A stretch of 64,000 nucleotides of DNA from Rhodospirillum sp. (GTDB lineage: Bacteria; Pseudomonadota; Alphaproteobacteria; Dongiales; Dongiaceae), in NCBI GenBank assembly GCA_013822765.1, contig PNKY01000001.1, forward strand, positions 1,178,001-1,242,000. The letters run 5' to 3'. Made by a program: the position numbers and the translations under genes. The notes under the pieces are model-generated. The model had not been told where the DNA came from. It did no database searches and saw nothing but the letters and a program-made list of their open reading frames with translations. This document shows, in pieces, positions 26,714-34,461 of the stretch; the stretch's first letter is position 1, and the number at the start of each line of letters is the position of its first letter.

Positions 26714-26914
26714 TTAGGCGCCGCGACCGGGTTCCAGGCGCCAGCGCGCGAGCCTGACGCCCGGGTGCTTTTCCAGCCACTGGGCCACCAGCGACTGGGC
26801 CTGGATGAACGCGGTCGACGGATTGGACGACAGCTCCGTGACCGGCTGTTCGTAGCTTCTGCAGTCTGTCGGTGCACTGATCATGCACACCGAGATCACA
26901 AGCGAATAGAGCAT
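26714..26914 (-). CDS. Small conserved-type hypothetical protein (66 residues)
   Basis: The sequence MLYSLVISVCMISAPTDCRS followed by an AQxxVAQWLEKHPG segment and WRLEPGR resembles small alphaproteobacterial proteins of about 65 residues with a hydrophobic start, paired Cys and a WxxxHPxxxVxRWxC-type end (my recollection of the family). Here the C-terminal Cys positions of that pattern appear replaced. It converges on the pentapeptide gene. No function is known. Small size leaves some doubt. Confidence 0.55.
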   Translation of the reverse strand: MLYSLVISVCMISAPTDCRSYEQPVTELSSNPSTAFIQAQSLVAQWLEKHPGVRLARWRLEPGRGA

Positions 26915-27232
26915 GACTCGTTCTCACACGATCGGGCCGACCGTAGTCGGCGGACATGGTTCACAAACAGCCACGCCTGCCCTGGTAGCGCGCACATACG
27001 CTATCAGCGGCCGCTTAATGGCCGGTTAGCACCCACACACCCGCAGAAACCCCCAACGTGCCGACGTTGTCCGCACGACACCCGATTGCTGCATTGCAGC
27101 GACTCGAATCTTATTACAAGTGCTTTGATTTTCAATAGGAACATTGCACTGCACCACGCCCATTCGGCCTGATGGCCTAAGCCTTCTAAGGGCGACCAAA
27201 AACACGCACGGCGTGCGGTGTGGTGGGAATCT
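26915..27232. other. 318-base gap with no gene seen
   Basis: Apart from a likely minus-strand terminator at its right end, this stretch shows no convincing reading frame. The part around 27110-27145 is locally AT-rich and could hold a promoter for the minus-strand small gene, but no good -35/-10 pair was found. Confidence 0.5.
27198..27217 (-). terminator. Likely terminator of the quinoprotein-associated operon
   Basis: On the minus strand CGCAC (27213-27217) and GTGCG (27205-27209) form a 5-bp G/C-rich stem with a 3-base loop, followed by TGTTTTT. It lies just after the stop at 27233 of the last gene in the operon. The stem is short, so efficiency is uncertain. Confidence 0.5.
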
Positions 27233-27925
27233 CTACTGCGTGACGGCCAGCTGTTCCTGGATCGCACGCGACAGTGCGAACACCCGTTGCTCGATCACCC
27301 GCGGCTGCTCGCACACCACCGGCAGCAGGCGCTGGCGGTCGTCGAACACGCGGCTGTCCCAATCGATCTGCTGTTGCAGAGCGGCGCGCTGCTCGACCAG
27401 CTTCAGATCGGTCGAATTGGGATCGATCTCGCCCAACATCTTCCACCCTTCCTCCATCCGGTGGGCGAGGGCGTCCTGCCGGCGATAGAAGCGCTTGATG
27501 CCGCGCACGATCTGGTTTCGCTCCGAGCTCAGGGTCTCGAACACGCCCACGAACACCTGGGTCAGGATCTTGGCGCGCTCCTCGCCCTGGTAGCCGGCCG
27601 CGAAGCGCCGAACGCTGGCCAGCGCGTCCTCCTGAGGGACTCGCCGCGGCGCGATCTCGTCGACCAGCGCGACCACCGACGGCGCTTGGCGCCAATCCTC
27701 CTGGATGCCGGACGGATCGGGACCCTGCCACATGGCGCCGATCGACATCTCGCCGCGCAGCGGCTGTTCGCACGGCCAGTCGGCATTGGCCGGCGGCGCC
27801 GCCGGCTGCTCCGCCTCGCCGGTGACGCCTGGCATCTCGGAGCTTTGCGCCAGCGCGGCCGTCGCGACGAGCGAGGCGATGCCGGCCGCGGCCAGCAGGC
27901 GAACCGTGTAGACGAATGCGGTCAT
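27233..27925 (-). CDS. Secreted protein of unknown function in quinoprotein-associated operon
   Basis: The 230-residue protein has a signal peptide (about 26 residues, cleavage near ALAQ), then a Pro/Ala-rich linker and a mostly helical region with two Cys (in WPCEQPL and VVCEQPR). I do not recognise a named domain. It ends the operon, with an AAGGAGAG ribosome site before ATG 27925 and only 10 bases after the permease stop. Its place beside the ABC export-type genes suggests a periplasmic accessory of that system. Confidence 0.8.
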   Translation of the reverse strand: MTAFVYTVRLLAAAGIASLVATAALAQSSEMPGVTGEAEQPAAPPANADWPCEQPLRGEMSIGAMWQGPDPSGIQEDWRQAPSVVALVDEIAPRRVPQEDALASVRRFAAGYQGEERAKILTQVFVGVFETLSSERNQIVRGIKRFYRRQDALAHRMEEGWKMLGEIDPNSTDLKLVEQRAALQQQIDWDSRVFDDRQRLLPVVCEQPRVIEQRVFALSRAIQEQLAVTQ

Positions 27926-27935
27926 CTCGCTCTCC

Positions 27936-28748
27936 TTAAGCCGGTGCGCCGGCGCGCACGCGGGTGATGATGCCCTTGGATGGGTCGTAGGCGATGATCG
28001 CGCCGGTCACGAAGACGATCGTGCAGGCGGCGACCACCAATGCGGACACGCTTTCGAACTGGCCATAGAGCGCGAAGCGGACCAGCTCGACGGCGTAGGT
28101 GAATGGATTGAGGCCGCAGATGTCGCGCAGGATCGGACTCGCTTCCTCGACCTTCCACAGCGGATAGAGTGCGGAGGAGGTGAAGAACATCGGGAAGATG
28201 ATGAAGTTCATCACGCCCGCGAAATTCTCCAACTGCTTGATCATGGACGAGAGCAGCAACCCGAGCCCACCCAGCATCATCCCGGCGATCAGCAGCGCCG
28301 GCAGCACCTGGATGTAGCCCAGCGGCGGCAGCTCGATGCCGTAGAGCCAGGCGATCAGCAGGAACACATAGACCTGCGCCAGCGACAGCAGCGTGCTCGA
28401 CAGCAGCTTGGAGATCAGCAGGAACCAGCGCGGCATCGGGCTGGTCAGCAGCACGCGCATGCTGCCCAGCTCGCGGTCATAGACCATGGACAGCGATCCC
28501 TGCATGCCGTTGAACAGCAGGATCATCGCGACCAGGCCCGGGATCACGTATTCGTCGTAGAGGATGTAGGTCTCATACGGCGGCACGATCGAGACCCCGA
28601 GCACCGAGCGGAAGCCGGCCGCGAACACGAACAGCCAGATCAGCGGCCGCACCAGCGCCGCGACGAAGCGGGTGTACTGATGCAGGAAGCGCAACAGCTC
28701 GCGCCACAGAATCCCATAGAAGCAGCGGAACATGGCAGCGAGACTCAT
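27936..28748 (-). CDS. ABC-2 type permease of the PQQ-alcohol-dehydrogenase-associated system
   Basis: From ATG 28748 the 270-residue protein shows about six spans and the ABC-2 export-type layout (WLFVFAAGFRSVLG near residue 38, FNGMQGSLSMVYDRELGSMR in the middle). It pairs with the ATPase whose stop overlaps its start (ATGA). Proteins of this type occur in conserved clusters with PQQ-dependent alcohol dehydrogenases, such as the ped genes of Pseudomonas. Transport direction and cargo are not established. A longer open frame to 28994 overlaps the ATPase gene and is rejected. Confidence 0.88.
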   Translation of the reverse strand: MSLAAMFRCFYGILWRELLRFLHQYTRFVAALVRPLIWLFVFAAGFRSVLGVSIVPPYETYILYDEYVIPGLVAMILLFNGMQGSLSMVYDRELGSMRVLLTSPMPRWFLLISKLLSSTLLSLAQVYVFLLIAWLYGIELPPLGYIQVLPALLIAGMMLGGLGLLLSSMIKQLENFAGVMNFIIFPMFFTSSALYPLWKVEEASPILRDICGLNPFTYAVELVRFALYGQFESVSALVVAACTIVFVTGAIIAYDPSKGIITRVRAGAPA

Positions 28749-29509
28749 GCCGCCGCCTCCGTCACCCGCCGGAACGCATCGTTCAGCCCCTCGGCGCCGG
28801 CGATCTCGGCGGCGCGGCCCTCCCGCTGCACCTTGCCGCGGTGCAGGATGATGACGAAGTCGTCCGGCTCCACCTCGTCGATCAGGTGGGTTGCCCACAG
28901 CACCGCCATGCCGCGGTCGCGCACCAGCCCGCGCACGTCGGACATGATGTTGGCGCGGCTGCGCACGTCGAGCCCGACCGTCGCCTCGTCGCACAGCAGC
29001 AGCTGGGGATTATGCAGCAGCGCCCGCGCGATCTCGATGCGCCGGGATTCGCCGCCGGACAGGGTGCGGATCTTGCGGTCCGCCTCCTTGACGAGGCTCA
29101 TGCGCACCAGCTCCGCCGCGATGCGCGCCCGCGCGACCTTGCCCGGCAAGCCGTGCAAAGCCGCGTGGTACGACAGGTTCTGCCGCGCCGTCAGATCGGG
29201 ATCGATCGCGCGCTGCTGGAACACTACGCCCATGCTCGAAAGGGCGGCGGAGCTTTCCTTGCGCACGTCGTGCCCGAACACCGCGATGCTGCCCTGCTGC
29301 GCGGTGTAGAGCCGCGTCACCAGTGACAGCAACGTGGTCTTGCCGGCTCCGTTCGGTCCCAGCAGCACGACGAAGCGCCCCGCCGGCACTGTGAAGGCAA
29401 CATCCTGCAACACCGGCCGGCCGCCGATGCGATGCGTCAGGCCATGGATCGCCAGCGCGTCCGGCGCGGATGCGGTGGGTCGTGCCGGAAGGTGCGCGAG
29501 GTCTGCCAT
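28745..29509 (-). CDS. ABC ATPase of the PQQ-alcohol-dehydrogenase-associated system
   Basis: The 254-residue ATPase has Walker A GPNGAGKTT, signature LSGGE, Walker B LLLCDEATVGLD and a switch His in WATHLIDE. It has the export/DRA-type layout and pairs with the ABC-2 permease, its start lying one base from the beta-propeller stop. TIGRFAM has a matching family for ATPases found with PQQ-dependent catabolism genes. It probably energises movement of an unknown molecule linked to quinoprotein function. Confidence 0.9.
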   Translation of the reverse strand: MADLAHLPARPTASAPDALAIHGLTHRIGGRPVLQDVAFTVPAGRFVVLLGPNGAGKTTLLSLVTRLYTAQQGSIAVFGHDVRKESSAALSSMGVVFQQRAIDPDLTARQNLSYHAALHGLPGKVARARIAAELVRMSLVKEADRKIRTLSGGESRRIEIARALLHNPQLLLCDEATVGLDVRSRANIMSDVRGLVRDRGMAVLWATHLIDEVEPDDFVIILHRGKVQREGRAAEIAGAEGLNDAFRRVTEAAA

Positions 29510-29510
29510 G

Positions 29511-30476
29511 TCAGCGGATCGCGACGCCCCACGGCAGCTCGCCGACGGGTATGGACTTCAATACTTTCCTTTCGGCCACGTCGATCACCGACACGTCGTT
29601 GGACTCGCCGTTGGTGGACACCAGCAGCTTGGCGTCGGGGGTGAAGTCCATCTGCCACACCCGTTGTCCGACCAGCAGGTAGTCCTGCACTTCGTAGCTG
29701 GCGACATCGATCACCGCGACACGGTTGGCCGGGCCCAGCGCGACAAAGGCGGTCTTGCCGTCCGGCGTGATCCTGACACCGACCGGCTGGATCGTATCGG
29801 CGCGCACGCCCTGCACGGCGAACTCGATCTTGTGCAGGATCTTGCGCGTGGCGACTTCGATCACACTGACCGTGCCGCCGATCTCGGCCGAGACCCAGAG
29901 CTGCTTGCCGTCGGGCGTGAACTCGGCATAGCGCGGCCGCGAATCGACCAGGACGTTGTCGACGATCTCGAGCGTCGCCGTGTCGATGAAATGCGCCATG
30001 TTGGTGGTTTCGGACGTGTTGATCATGATCTTGTCGTCCGGACTGACCGCCATGCCCTCCGGCTCGACGCCGACCGGGATCTCGGCGCTGATGACGCCCT
30101 GGGTCAGGTCGAGAACCGTCACGAAATTGTTGTCCTCGTTCGCGATGTAGAGCTTGGTTCCATCTCGCGACAGCACGAACAGCTCGGGGTCGGGGCCGCT
30201 CGGCAAGGTCTGGATGATCTTCAGGGTTTCGAGGTCCAGCACCTCGATGTGGTCGGCATCGCTGGTGCAGATATAGAGCAGCTTCTTGTCGTGGCTGAGA
30301 GTGATGCCGCGCGGCCGCTCGCCGACCGGCACCGTCGCCACCGTCTCCATCTTGGTGAGATCGATGACGCTGATGGAATTGCCTTTCTCGTTCGAAACGT
30401 ACGCCATGTTGGCGTCCGCCGCGCTCGTGAGCGCGACGCCGGCTAGCAGGGTCGCGAATGCCAGTATCCTATGCAT
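29511..30476 (-). CDS. PQQ-catabolism-associated beta-propeller protein (YncE-like)
   Basis: The 321-residue protein has a signal peptide (MHRILAFATLLAGVALTSAA) and then about seven repeats of the YVSNEKGNSISVIDL type, a YncE-like seven-bladed propeller. A family of this kind is specific to PQQ-dependent dehydrogenase clusters. It probably sits in the periplasm as a binding or scaffold protein. A GGGAGGAAA ribosome site precedes ATG 30476. Actual ligand unknown. Confidence 0.9.
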   Translation of the reverse strand: MHRILAFATLLAGVALTSAADANMAYVSNEKGNSISVIDLTKMETVATVPVGERPRGITLSHDKKLLYICTSDADHIEVLDLETLKIIQTLPSGPDPELFVLSRDGTKLYIANEDNNFVTVLDLTQGVISAEIPVGVEPEGMAVSPDDKIMINTSETTNMAHFIDTATLEIVDNVLVDSRPRYAEFTPDGKQLWVSAEIGGTVSVIEVATRKILHKIEFAVQGVRADTIQPVGVRITPDGKTAFVALGPANRVAVIDVASYEVQDYLLVGQRVWQMDFTPDAKLLVSTNGESNDVSVIDVAERKVLKSIPVGELPWGVAIR

Positions 30477-30525
30477 CGATTTCCTCCCTTTGATGCGCGA
30501 TCGGCATTGCTTTCGGCTAGCCTTG

Positions 30526-31740
30526 TTAATTCAAACGGCAGGTGGAATCCGGTTCATCATACCCCAATGAATCGAGTGGCGTGCGCTGGTGCAGGAAGCC
30601 CTCCTGCGGCGACACCGACACCAGCATCAGCGGAGTCGCGAGCAGGATCGGCTGGCGCAGCTGCTGGTCCCACTTGCGATAGGTCAGCGGCTTGCCCTTG
30701 AAGGCGGCCAGCTCGAACGTGTCGGACATGATGTATTTGTGCAGCGTGGGCGCATCGGCGCTGGTGGTACGCGTCACCGCCTCGCCGATCGACCGCACCG
30801 CCTCCCAGGCGGCATAGTCGCGCTCGAGCATCCAGCGATTGTAGTCGCGCATGAAGCGGCGCTGCAGCTGGGTCCCGCCCCATTGCTCCTGGCTGCGGTG
30901 CCAGGAGGTCGGGACCAGGCCACTGGTGCCGACCACCGGCCGCGGGTCCCAGTTGCGATAGGGCAGGTAGTCGCCGAACACCTCGCTCTCGTCCGCCACG
31001 ATCACCACGTCATGGTCGGGCAGGCGCTGGGTCAGCTGTGTCATCTGCTCGCGCACCTGCTGCTCGCCGGTGTCAGTGCGGCGCGATCCCGCCTTCCACT
31101 CGTAGCCACGCTCCTCGACGATCTCGGCGCGGTAGCGCTTGGCGGTGCGCCGGATCGCGTCGGCGAAGGCGCGGTCGCCGTCATTGACGCCGTAGACCAG
31201 CACCCAGCGCATCCACTGCTTGCTGATCAGCCATTGCCCCAATGCATCCGCCTTCATGGCGCGGCTGGGGATGGTGTGGAACACGTTGGCGCGGCAGTCG
31301 GCCGCGCGCAAACCATCGTCCTCCGCCCGGATGTTGAAGATCACCGCGTCCTTCATCTCGGGCAGGTCGGCGAACTCCATCAGGCGCGGAGCGGTCAAGT
31401 CGGCGATGACCAGCTTCTGCCCCGCCGCCGACAGCTCAGCGGCCGTGGCCTTGAGATCGCCGCCGGCAGCGACCGTCTTCTCGACCAGCTCGAACTCCTG
31501 CTTCAGGAACTTGCCGGTGGTATTGTTGTCACCGATCGCCAGCTTGACGCCGGCGAGGCCGTTGTCGGTCGCGACCGGCTCGACCAGCGACAGGGGCAGC
31601 GGCTCCTCGATCGCCTCCTTGAGGTAGACGATGGGCACATGGAGCGGTGTCGACTGGGCGATCGCCGCGTGGCCGAATGCGAAGGTCAGCACGGCTAGAC
31701 CGAGAATGCCGGCAGCGCGTGCGGACCTTCGTTCACTCAC
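30526..31740 (-). CDS. ABC substrate-binding protein of the PQQ-alcohol-dehydrogenase-associated system
   Basis: I start this gene at GTG 31740, which overlaps the stop of the cytochrome gene as GTGA. The 404-residue product then begins with a signal peptide (ILGLAVLTFAFGHAAIAQ). The rest has the type I periplasmic-binding pattern of Leu/Ile/Val-type receptors (VYGVNDGDRAFADAIRR). The longer open frame to 32163 runs through the cytochrome gene in another frame and is not coding. A TIGRFAM family covers such receptors in PQQ-dehydrogenase clusters. An import-type receptor beside an export-type permease is a recognised oddity of this cluster. Confidence 0.87.
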   Translation of the reverse strand: MSERRSARAAGILGLAVLTFAFGHAAIAQSTPLHVPIVYLKEAIEEPLPLSLVEPVATDNGLAGVKLAIGDNNTTGKFLKQEFELVEKTVAAGGDLKATAAELSAAGQKLVIADLTAPRLMEFADLPEMKDAVIFNIRAEDDGLRAADCRANVFHTIPSRAMKADALGQWLISKQWMRWVLVYGVNDGDRAFADAIRRTAKRYRAEIVEERGYEWKAGSRRTDTGEQQVREQMTQLTQRLPDHDVVIVADESEVFGDYLPYRNWDPRPVVGTSGLVPTSWHRSQEQWGGTQLQRRFMRDYNRWMLERDYAAWEAVRSIGEAVTRTTSADAPTLHKYIMSDTFELAAFKGKPLTYRKWDQQLRQPILLATPLMLVSVSPQEGFLHQRTPLDSLGYDEPDSTCRLN

Positions 31741-32135
31741 TGCGCTGACCCAGCGGCCTGTTCGAGATAGGAGATGAGATCCGCCCGGTCCTTCTCCTTG
31801 GGCAGGCCGGGGAAGGCCATCTTCGTGCCGGGCACCATGTCCTTCGGTTTGGCGAGATATTTGTCCAGCGTTGCGGCATCCCAGGTCAGGTGCGCGTTCT
31901 TCATCGCGTCGGAGTAGGTGAAGTCCGCCTCGCTGGCGGACGCGCGGCCCATCACGCCGTGGAGCGTCGGTCCCACCTTGTTCTTGCCGGCCTCGAGCGA
32001 GTGACAGGCTTGGCATTTCGCGAACACCTTCTTGCCGAGGGCTGGATCGCCTGCTTCCACCGCGCGTGCGACGCCGGCGGCAGTCAGGAACAACGTGGGC
32101 AGAGTGGCAGCAAGCAGCAAGGTGGACAATCGCAT
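31737..32135 (-). CDS. Class I cytochrome c (c550-like)
   Basis: The 132-residue protein has a signal peptide ending near AVEAG, one haem site (KCQACHS) and a Met ligand in PGTKMAFPG, as in cytochrome c2/c550 types. It is periplasmic and probably takes electrons from a quinoprotein dehydrogenase and passes them to an oxidase. The longer frame to 32342 lacks a signal peptide at its start. It is coupled to the binding-protein gene by GTGA and follows the 114-residue secreted protein after 213 bases. Confidence 0.9.
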   Translation of the reverse strand: MRLSTLLLAATLPTLFLTAAGVARAVEAGDPALGKKVFAKCQACHSLEAGKNKVGPTLHGVMGRASASEADFTYSDAMKNAHLTWDAATLDKYLAKPKDMVPGTKMAFPGLPKEKDRADLISYLEQAAGSAQ

Positions 32136-32348
32136 CGCAAACGCCTTCCGTGGTTGGCCCCACTTCGATCTTGGGGAGTTGCCAGGTGGCCGCATCGGGC
32201 CGTCAGTGGCCAAAGCGCTTTGCGCCGTGGTCCTCGGCAACTGTAGGAATCGAAAAAATGTCGGGCAAGGGAAGTTCGGCCCTGTTCGACCAAAGTACAA
32301 TGAGCGTCGTTTCGGTTCGAAGGTTCCCGCGGCGCGGCGCACCGGCGG

Positions 32349-32693
32349 CTAGAAGCAGCGGAAATCGGCCTCGATCTGGGCCAGCCGCAATTGGTCGACC
32401 ATCTTGGTCAGCATACTGGTGGTGCGGAATATCTCGGTGTTGGCGCCGGCGACACCCGCCATCCGGATCACCGTATCGGCCTTTTCATATGCGTCATACG
32501 GCAGGATCGAGGCGACCGTGTCGATGCTGCAGGCGCAGCGGCGCAGTATGTCCTGAGTCCCGCCATTGGACGCCATGCAACCGATCACATAGTCGGCAAC
32601 CACTTCGGTGGGATAGACATTGGCCAATGCATGTTGCGATGCGGCAAGATTGCCAACGACAAAGAGACCTGCCAAGGCCGTGCGCACGTTCAT
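32349..32693 (-). CDS. Small Cys-containing secreted protein of the quinoprotein cluster
   Basis: From ATG 32693, with a GGAGGATGT ribosome site, the 114-residue protein has a signal peptide (cleavage near ALA-N). The short mature part has four Cys (IGCMASNGG, RRCACSID, FRCF). Similar small proteins recur beside PQQ-alcohol-dehydrogenase genes in alphaproteobacteria, by my recollection. It diverges from the HExxH gene and would be the first gene of the operon. Possible roles include redox or cytochrome handling; none is shown. Confidence 0.75.
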   Translation of the reverse strand: MNVRTALAGLFVVGNLAASQHALANVYPTEVVADYVIGCMASNGGTQDILRRCACSIDTVASILPYDAYEKADTVIRMAGVAGANTEIFRTTSMLTKMVDQLRLAQIEADFRCF

Positions 32694-32816
32694 ACATCCT
32701 CCGCCGCGTTCGCTGCGAGACTTCCGGCACGAAATCACACGGTCATGCCGGTAATCAATTGATCTTCCGGCTAATGCCCCTACCATGGCGATCGCCGCGC
32801 CGATGCGAGGATAACG

Positions 32817-33287
32817 ATGATCTCGAGCAAGCTGGTGGTGACGCTGATGACAGCGATATCGGGCTACACCGGCTATGCAATTCCCGGCGACCTACCAAAT
32901 ATAGAGACCTTGCCGCATACCGTGTTGGAGCAGCTCGTATGCGGCCGGCCGTGCCAGGTTTACGGATTTACCTTCCCGGATGGCCAGATCGTGATCGACG
33001 AAGCGCTGGCGGTCGGCGCCGACCCGGTGGCGACCAGCATCCTGGTGCACGAGCTGACGCATTTTCTTCAGATGAAAAGTATTGCCCACCCCGGGCCAAT
33101 CACGTGCCGGATTTGGAACGATCGAGAGCGCGAGGCCTTCGATGTCCAAACGCGATGGCTGCGCGATACGTCCGTCAACGTCCATGTTTTCTCTGTGGAG
33201 ATGGCCCGCCTCAATCTGGCCGGGAAGCACCCCATGTGCACGGATCACTCCGGCGTTGCGCTGCAACAATCTTGGACCAAAGGATGA
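32817..33287 (+). CDS. Small protein with HExxH zinc-protease-like motif
   Basis: The 156-residue protein has a hydrophobic N-terminus, possibly a signal peptide, and a VHELTHFLQ segment with the HExxH zinc motif (His79, Glu80, His83), followed by four Cys that could bond in the periplasm. It looks like the DUF6647 type of alphaproteobacterial proteins (recollection). A GAGG site precedes the ATG. It is directly upstream of pqqA on the same strand, 115 bases away. No pqqF or pqqG protease gene is in the window, so a link to PqqA processing is conceivable, but a signal peptide would place it on the wrong side of the membrane. Confidence 0.7.
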   Translation: MISSKLVVTLMTAISGYTGYAIPGDLPNIETLPHTVLEQLVCGRPCQVYGFTFPDGQIVIDEALAVGADPVATSILVHELTHFLQMKSIAHPGPITCRIWNDREREAFDVQTRWLRDTSVNVHVFSVEMARLNLAGKHPMCTDHSGVALQQSWTKG

Positions 33288-33343
33288 GGGCGCCGGGACC
33301 GATTGCTCTGGCAAGCCGGAAACGCGGTCCTTAGAATAATTCT

Positions 33344-33360
33344 TGTCGGTGATGCCGACA
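33344..33360. promoter_or_regulatory. Inverted repeat in the pqqA upstream region, possible operator
   Basis: TGTCGG and CCGACA form perfect 6-bp arms with a 5-base spacer, 43 bases upstream of the pqqA start. A second, 11-base inverted repeat AGAATAATTCT lies at 33333-33343, immediately before it. This region probably contains the pqq promoter; no standard -35/-10 pair was clear. Confidence 0.4.
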
Positions 33361-33402
33361 CCATTTGACTTTAACAATCGCTATGGACTGGGAGAGTTGA
33401 CC

Positions 33403-33483
33403 ATGAAGGTTTGGAAGACTCCGCGGTTGCGCGAGATTTGCGTCGGCATGGAGATCAACTCCTACGCCTGCGCGATCCTGTAA
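33403..33483 (+). CDS. pqqA: PqqA, PQQ precursor peptide
   Basis: This 26-residue gene is too short for usual gene callers. It encodes a peptide starting MKVWKTPRLREICVGMEINS and continuing YACAIL. Glu17 and Tyr21 are in the strict ExxxY spacing of PqqA; they are crosslinked by PqqE to make PQQ. A GGGAGAG ribosome site lies before the ATG. It is followed at 60 bases by pqqB and then pqqC, D and E, which fixes its identity. The tail after Tyr21 is only five residues and has an extra Cys, short for the family. Confidence 0.93.
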   Translation: MKVWKTPRLREICVGMEINSYACAIL

Positions 33484-33543
33484 CTGGACGCCCTCCGCCG
33501 CGCGTAAAGCGGGGCGACTTCGCATAGCCAGGGTCTAACAGCC

Positions 33544-34461
33544 ATGGAAGTGGTGGTGCTCGGTTCTGCCGCCGGCGGAGGCTTTCCTCAATGGAACTGC
33601 AATGCGCCCACCAGCAGGCGTGCGCGGGAAGGCTCTGCGCGCGCCAAGTGGCGGACGCAAGCCTCGGTCGCGGTGAGCGCCGATGGCAAGCGCTGGGTCA
33701 TGCTCAACGCGTCGCCAGACGCGCGCCAGCAGCTTCTGCAGAATCAGTGTCTGTGGCCGCGCGACGGCCTGCGCGATTCGCCGGTGCGCGCGGTCGTGCT
33801 GACCAGCGCTGAGATCGATCATGTCGCCGGCTTGCTTTCGATGCGCGAAAGCCAGCCCTTTGTGCTGTGGGGCACCCGCCGCGTTCTCGGCCTGCTGGCG
33901 GAGAACCCGATCTTCGGCGCGCTCAATCCGCAATATGTGCAGCGGCGGGCCTTCGATCTGGGCGAGCACATCGAGCTTGCTGGCAGCGACGGTTCGCTCG
34001 GCCTTGCCATGACCGCCTTCGCGGTGCCGGGCAAGGTCCCGCTGTTCCTCGAGGGGCGCGATCCACAACATCTCGCGGGCTCCGCCGAGGACACCATCGG
34101 CCTGGAAATTGCCGCCGGCAGCGCCAAGTTCCACTACATTCCAGGCTGCGCGCGCATGACGCCGGAGCTGGAGGACCGCATCCGCGGCTCGGCGCTGGTG
34201 TTCTTCGACGGTACGCTGTGGTCGGACGACGAGCTGGTGCAACTCGGCATCAGCTACAAGACCGGGCAGCGCATGGGCCACATGAGCATCAATGGCGGGT
34301 CCGGGACGTTGACCGCATTCGACCAGCTCGACATCGGGCGCAAGATCTTCATCCATGTGAACACCACCAACCCGGTGCTGGACGAGGATTCGCCGGAACG
34401 GGCGGAGGTCGCCGCCCATGGCTGGGAAGTGGCCGAAGACGGAATGAGGATTACCCTGTGA
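33544..34461 (+). CDS. pqqB: PqqB, PQQ biosynthesis hydrolase/oxygenase-like protein
   Basis: The 305-residue protein has the metallo-beta-lactamase fold of PqqB, with GSAAGGGFPQWNCNAPTSRR near the N-terminus and SAEIDHVAGLLSMRE as the metal region. PqqB hydroxylates or matures the crosslinked Glu-Tyr intermediate in the cytoplasm. It follows pqqA by 60 bases. Its stop overlaps the next start as GTGA, so it is coupled to pqqC. Confidence 0.96.
   Translation: MEVVVLGSAAGGGFPQWNCNAPTSRRAREGSARAKWRTQASVAVSADGKRWVMLNASPDARQQLLQNQCLWPRDGLRDSPVRAVVLTSAEIDHVAGLLSMRESQPFVLWGTRRVLGLLAENPIFGALNPQYVQRRAFDLGEHIELAGSDGSLGLAMTAFAVPGKVPLFLEGRDPQHLAGSAEDTIGLEIAAGSAKFHYIPGCARMTPELEDRIRGSALVFFDGTLWSDDELVQLGISYKTGQRMGHMSINGGSGTLTAFDQLDIGRKIFIHVNTTNPVLDEDSPERAEVAAHGWEVAEDGMRITL

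Noticed and set aside
31741-32163. 5' extension of the quinoprotein-associated binding protein
   Set aside because: It overlaps the cytochrome c gene in another frame; GTG 31740 gives a clean signal peptide and GTGA coupling.
33867-34457. 5' extension of pqqC
   Set aside because: It lies within pqqB in another frame; GTG 34458 is coupled to the pqqB stop.
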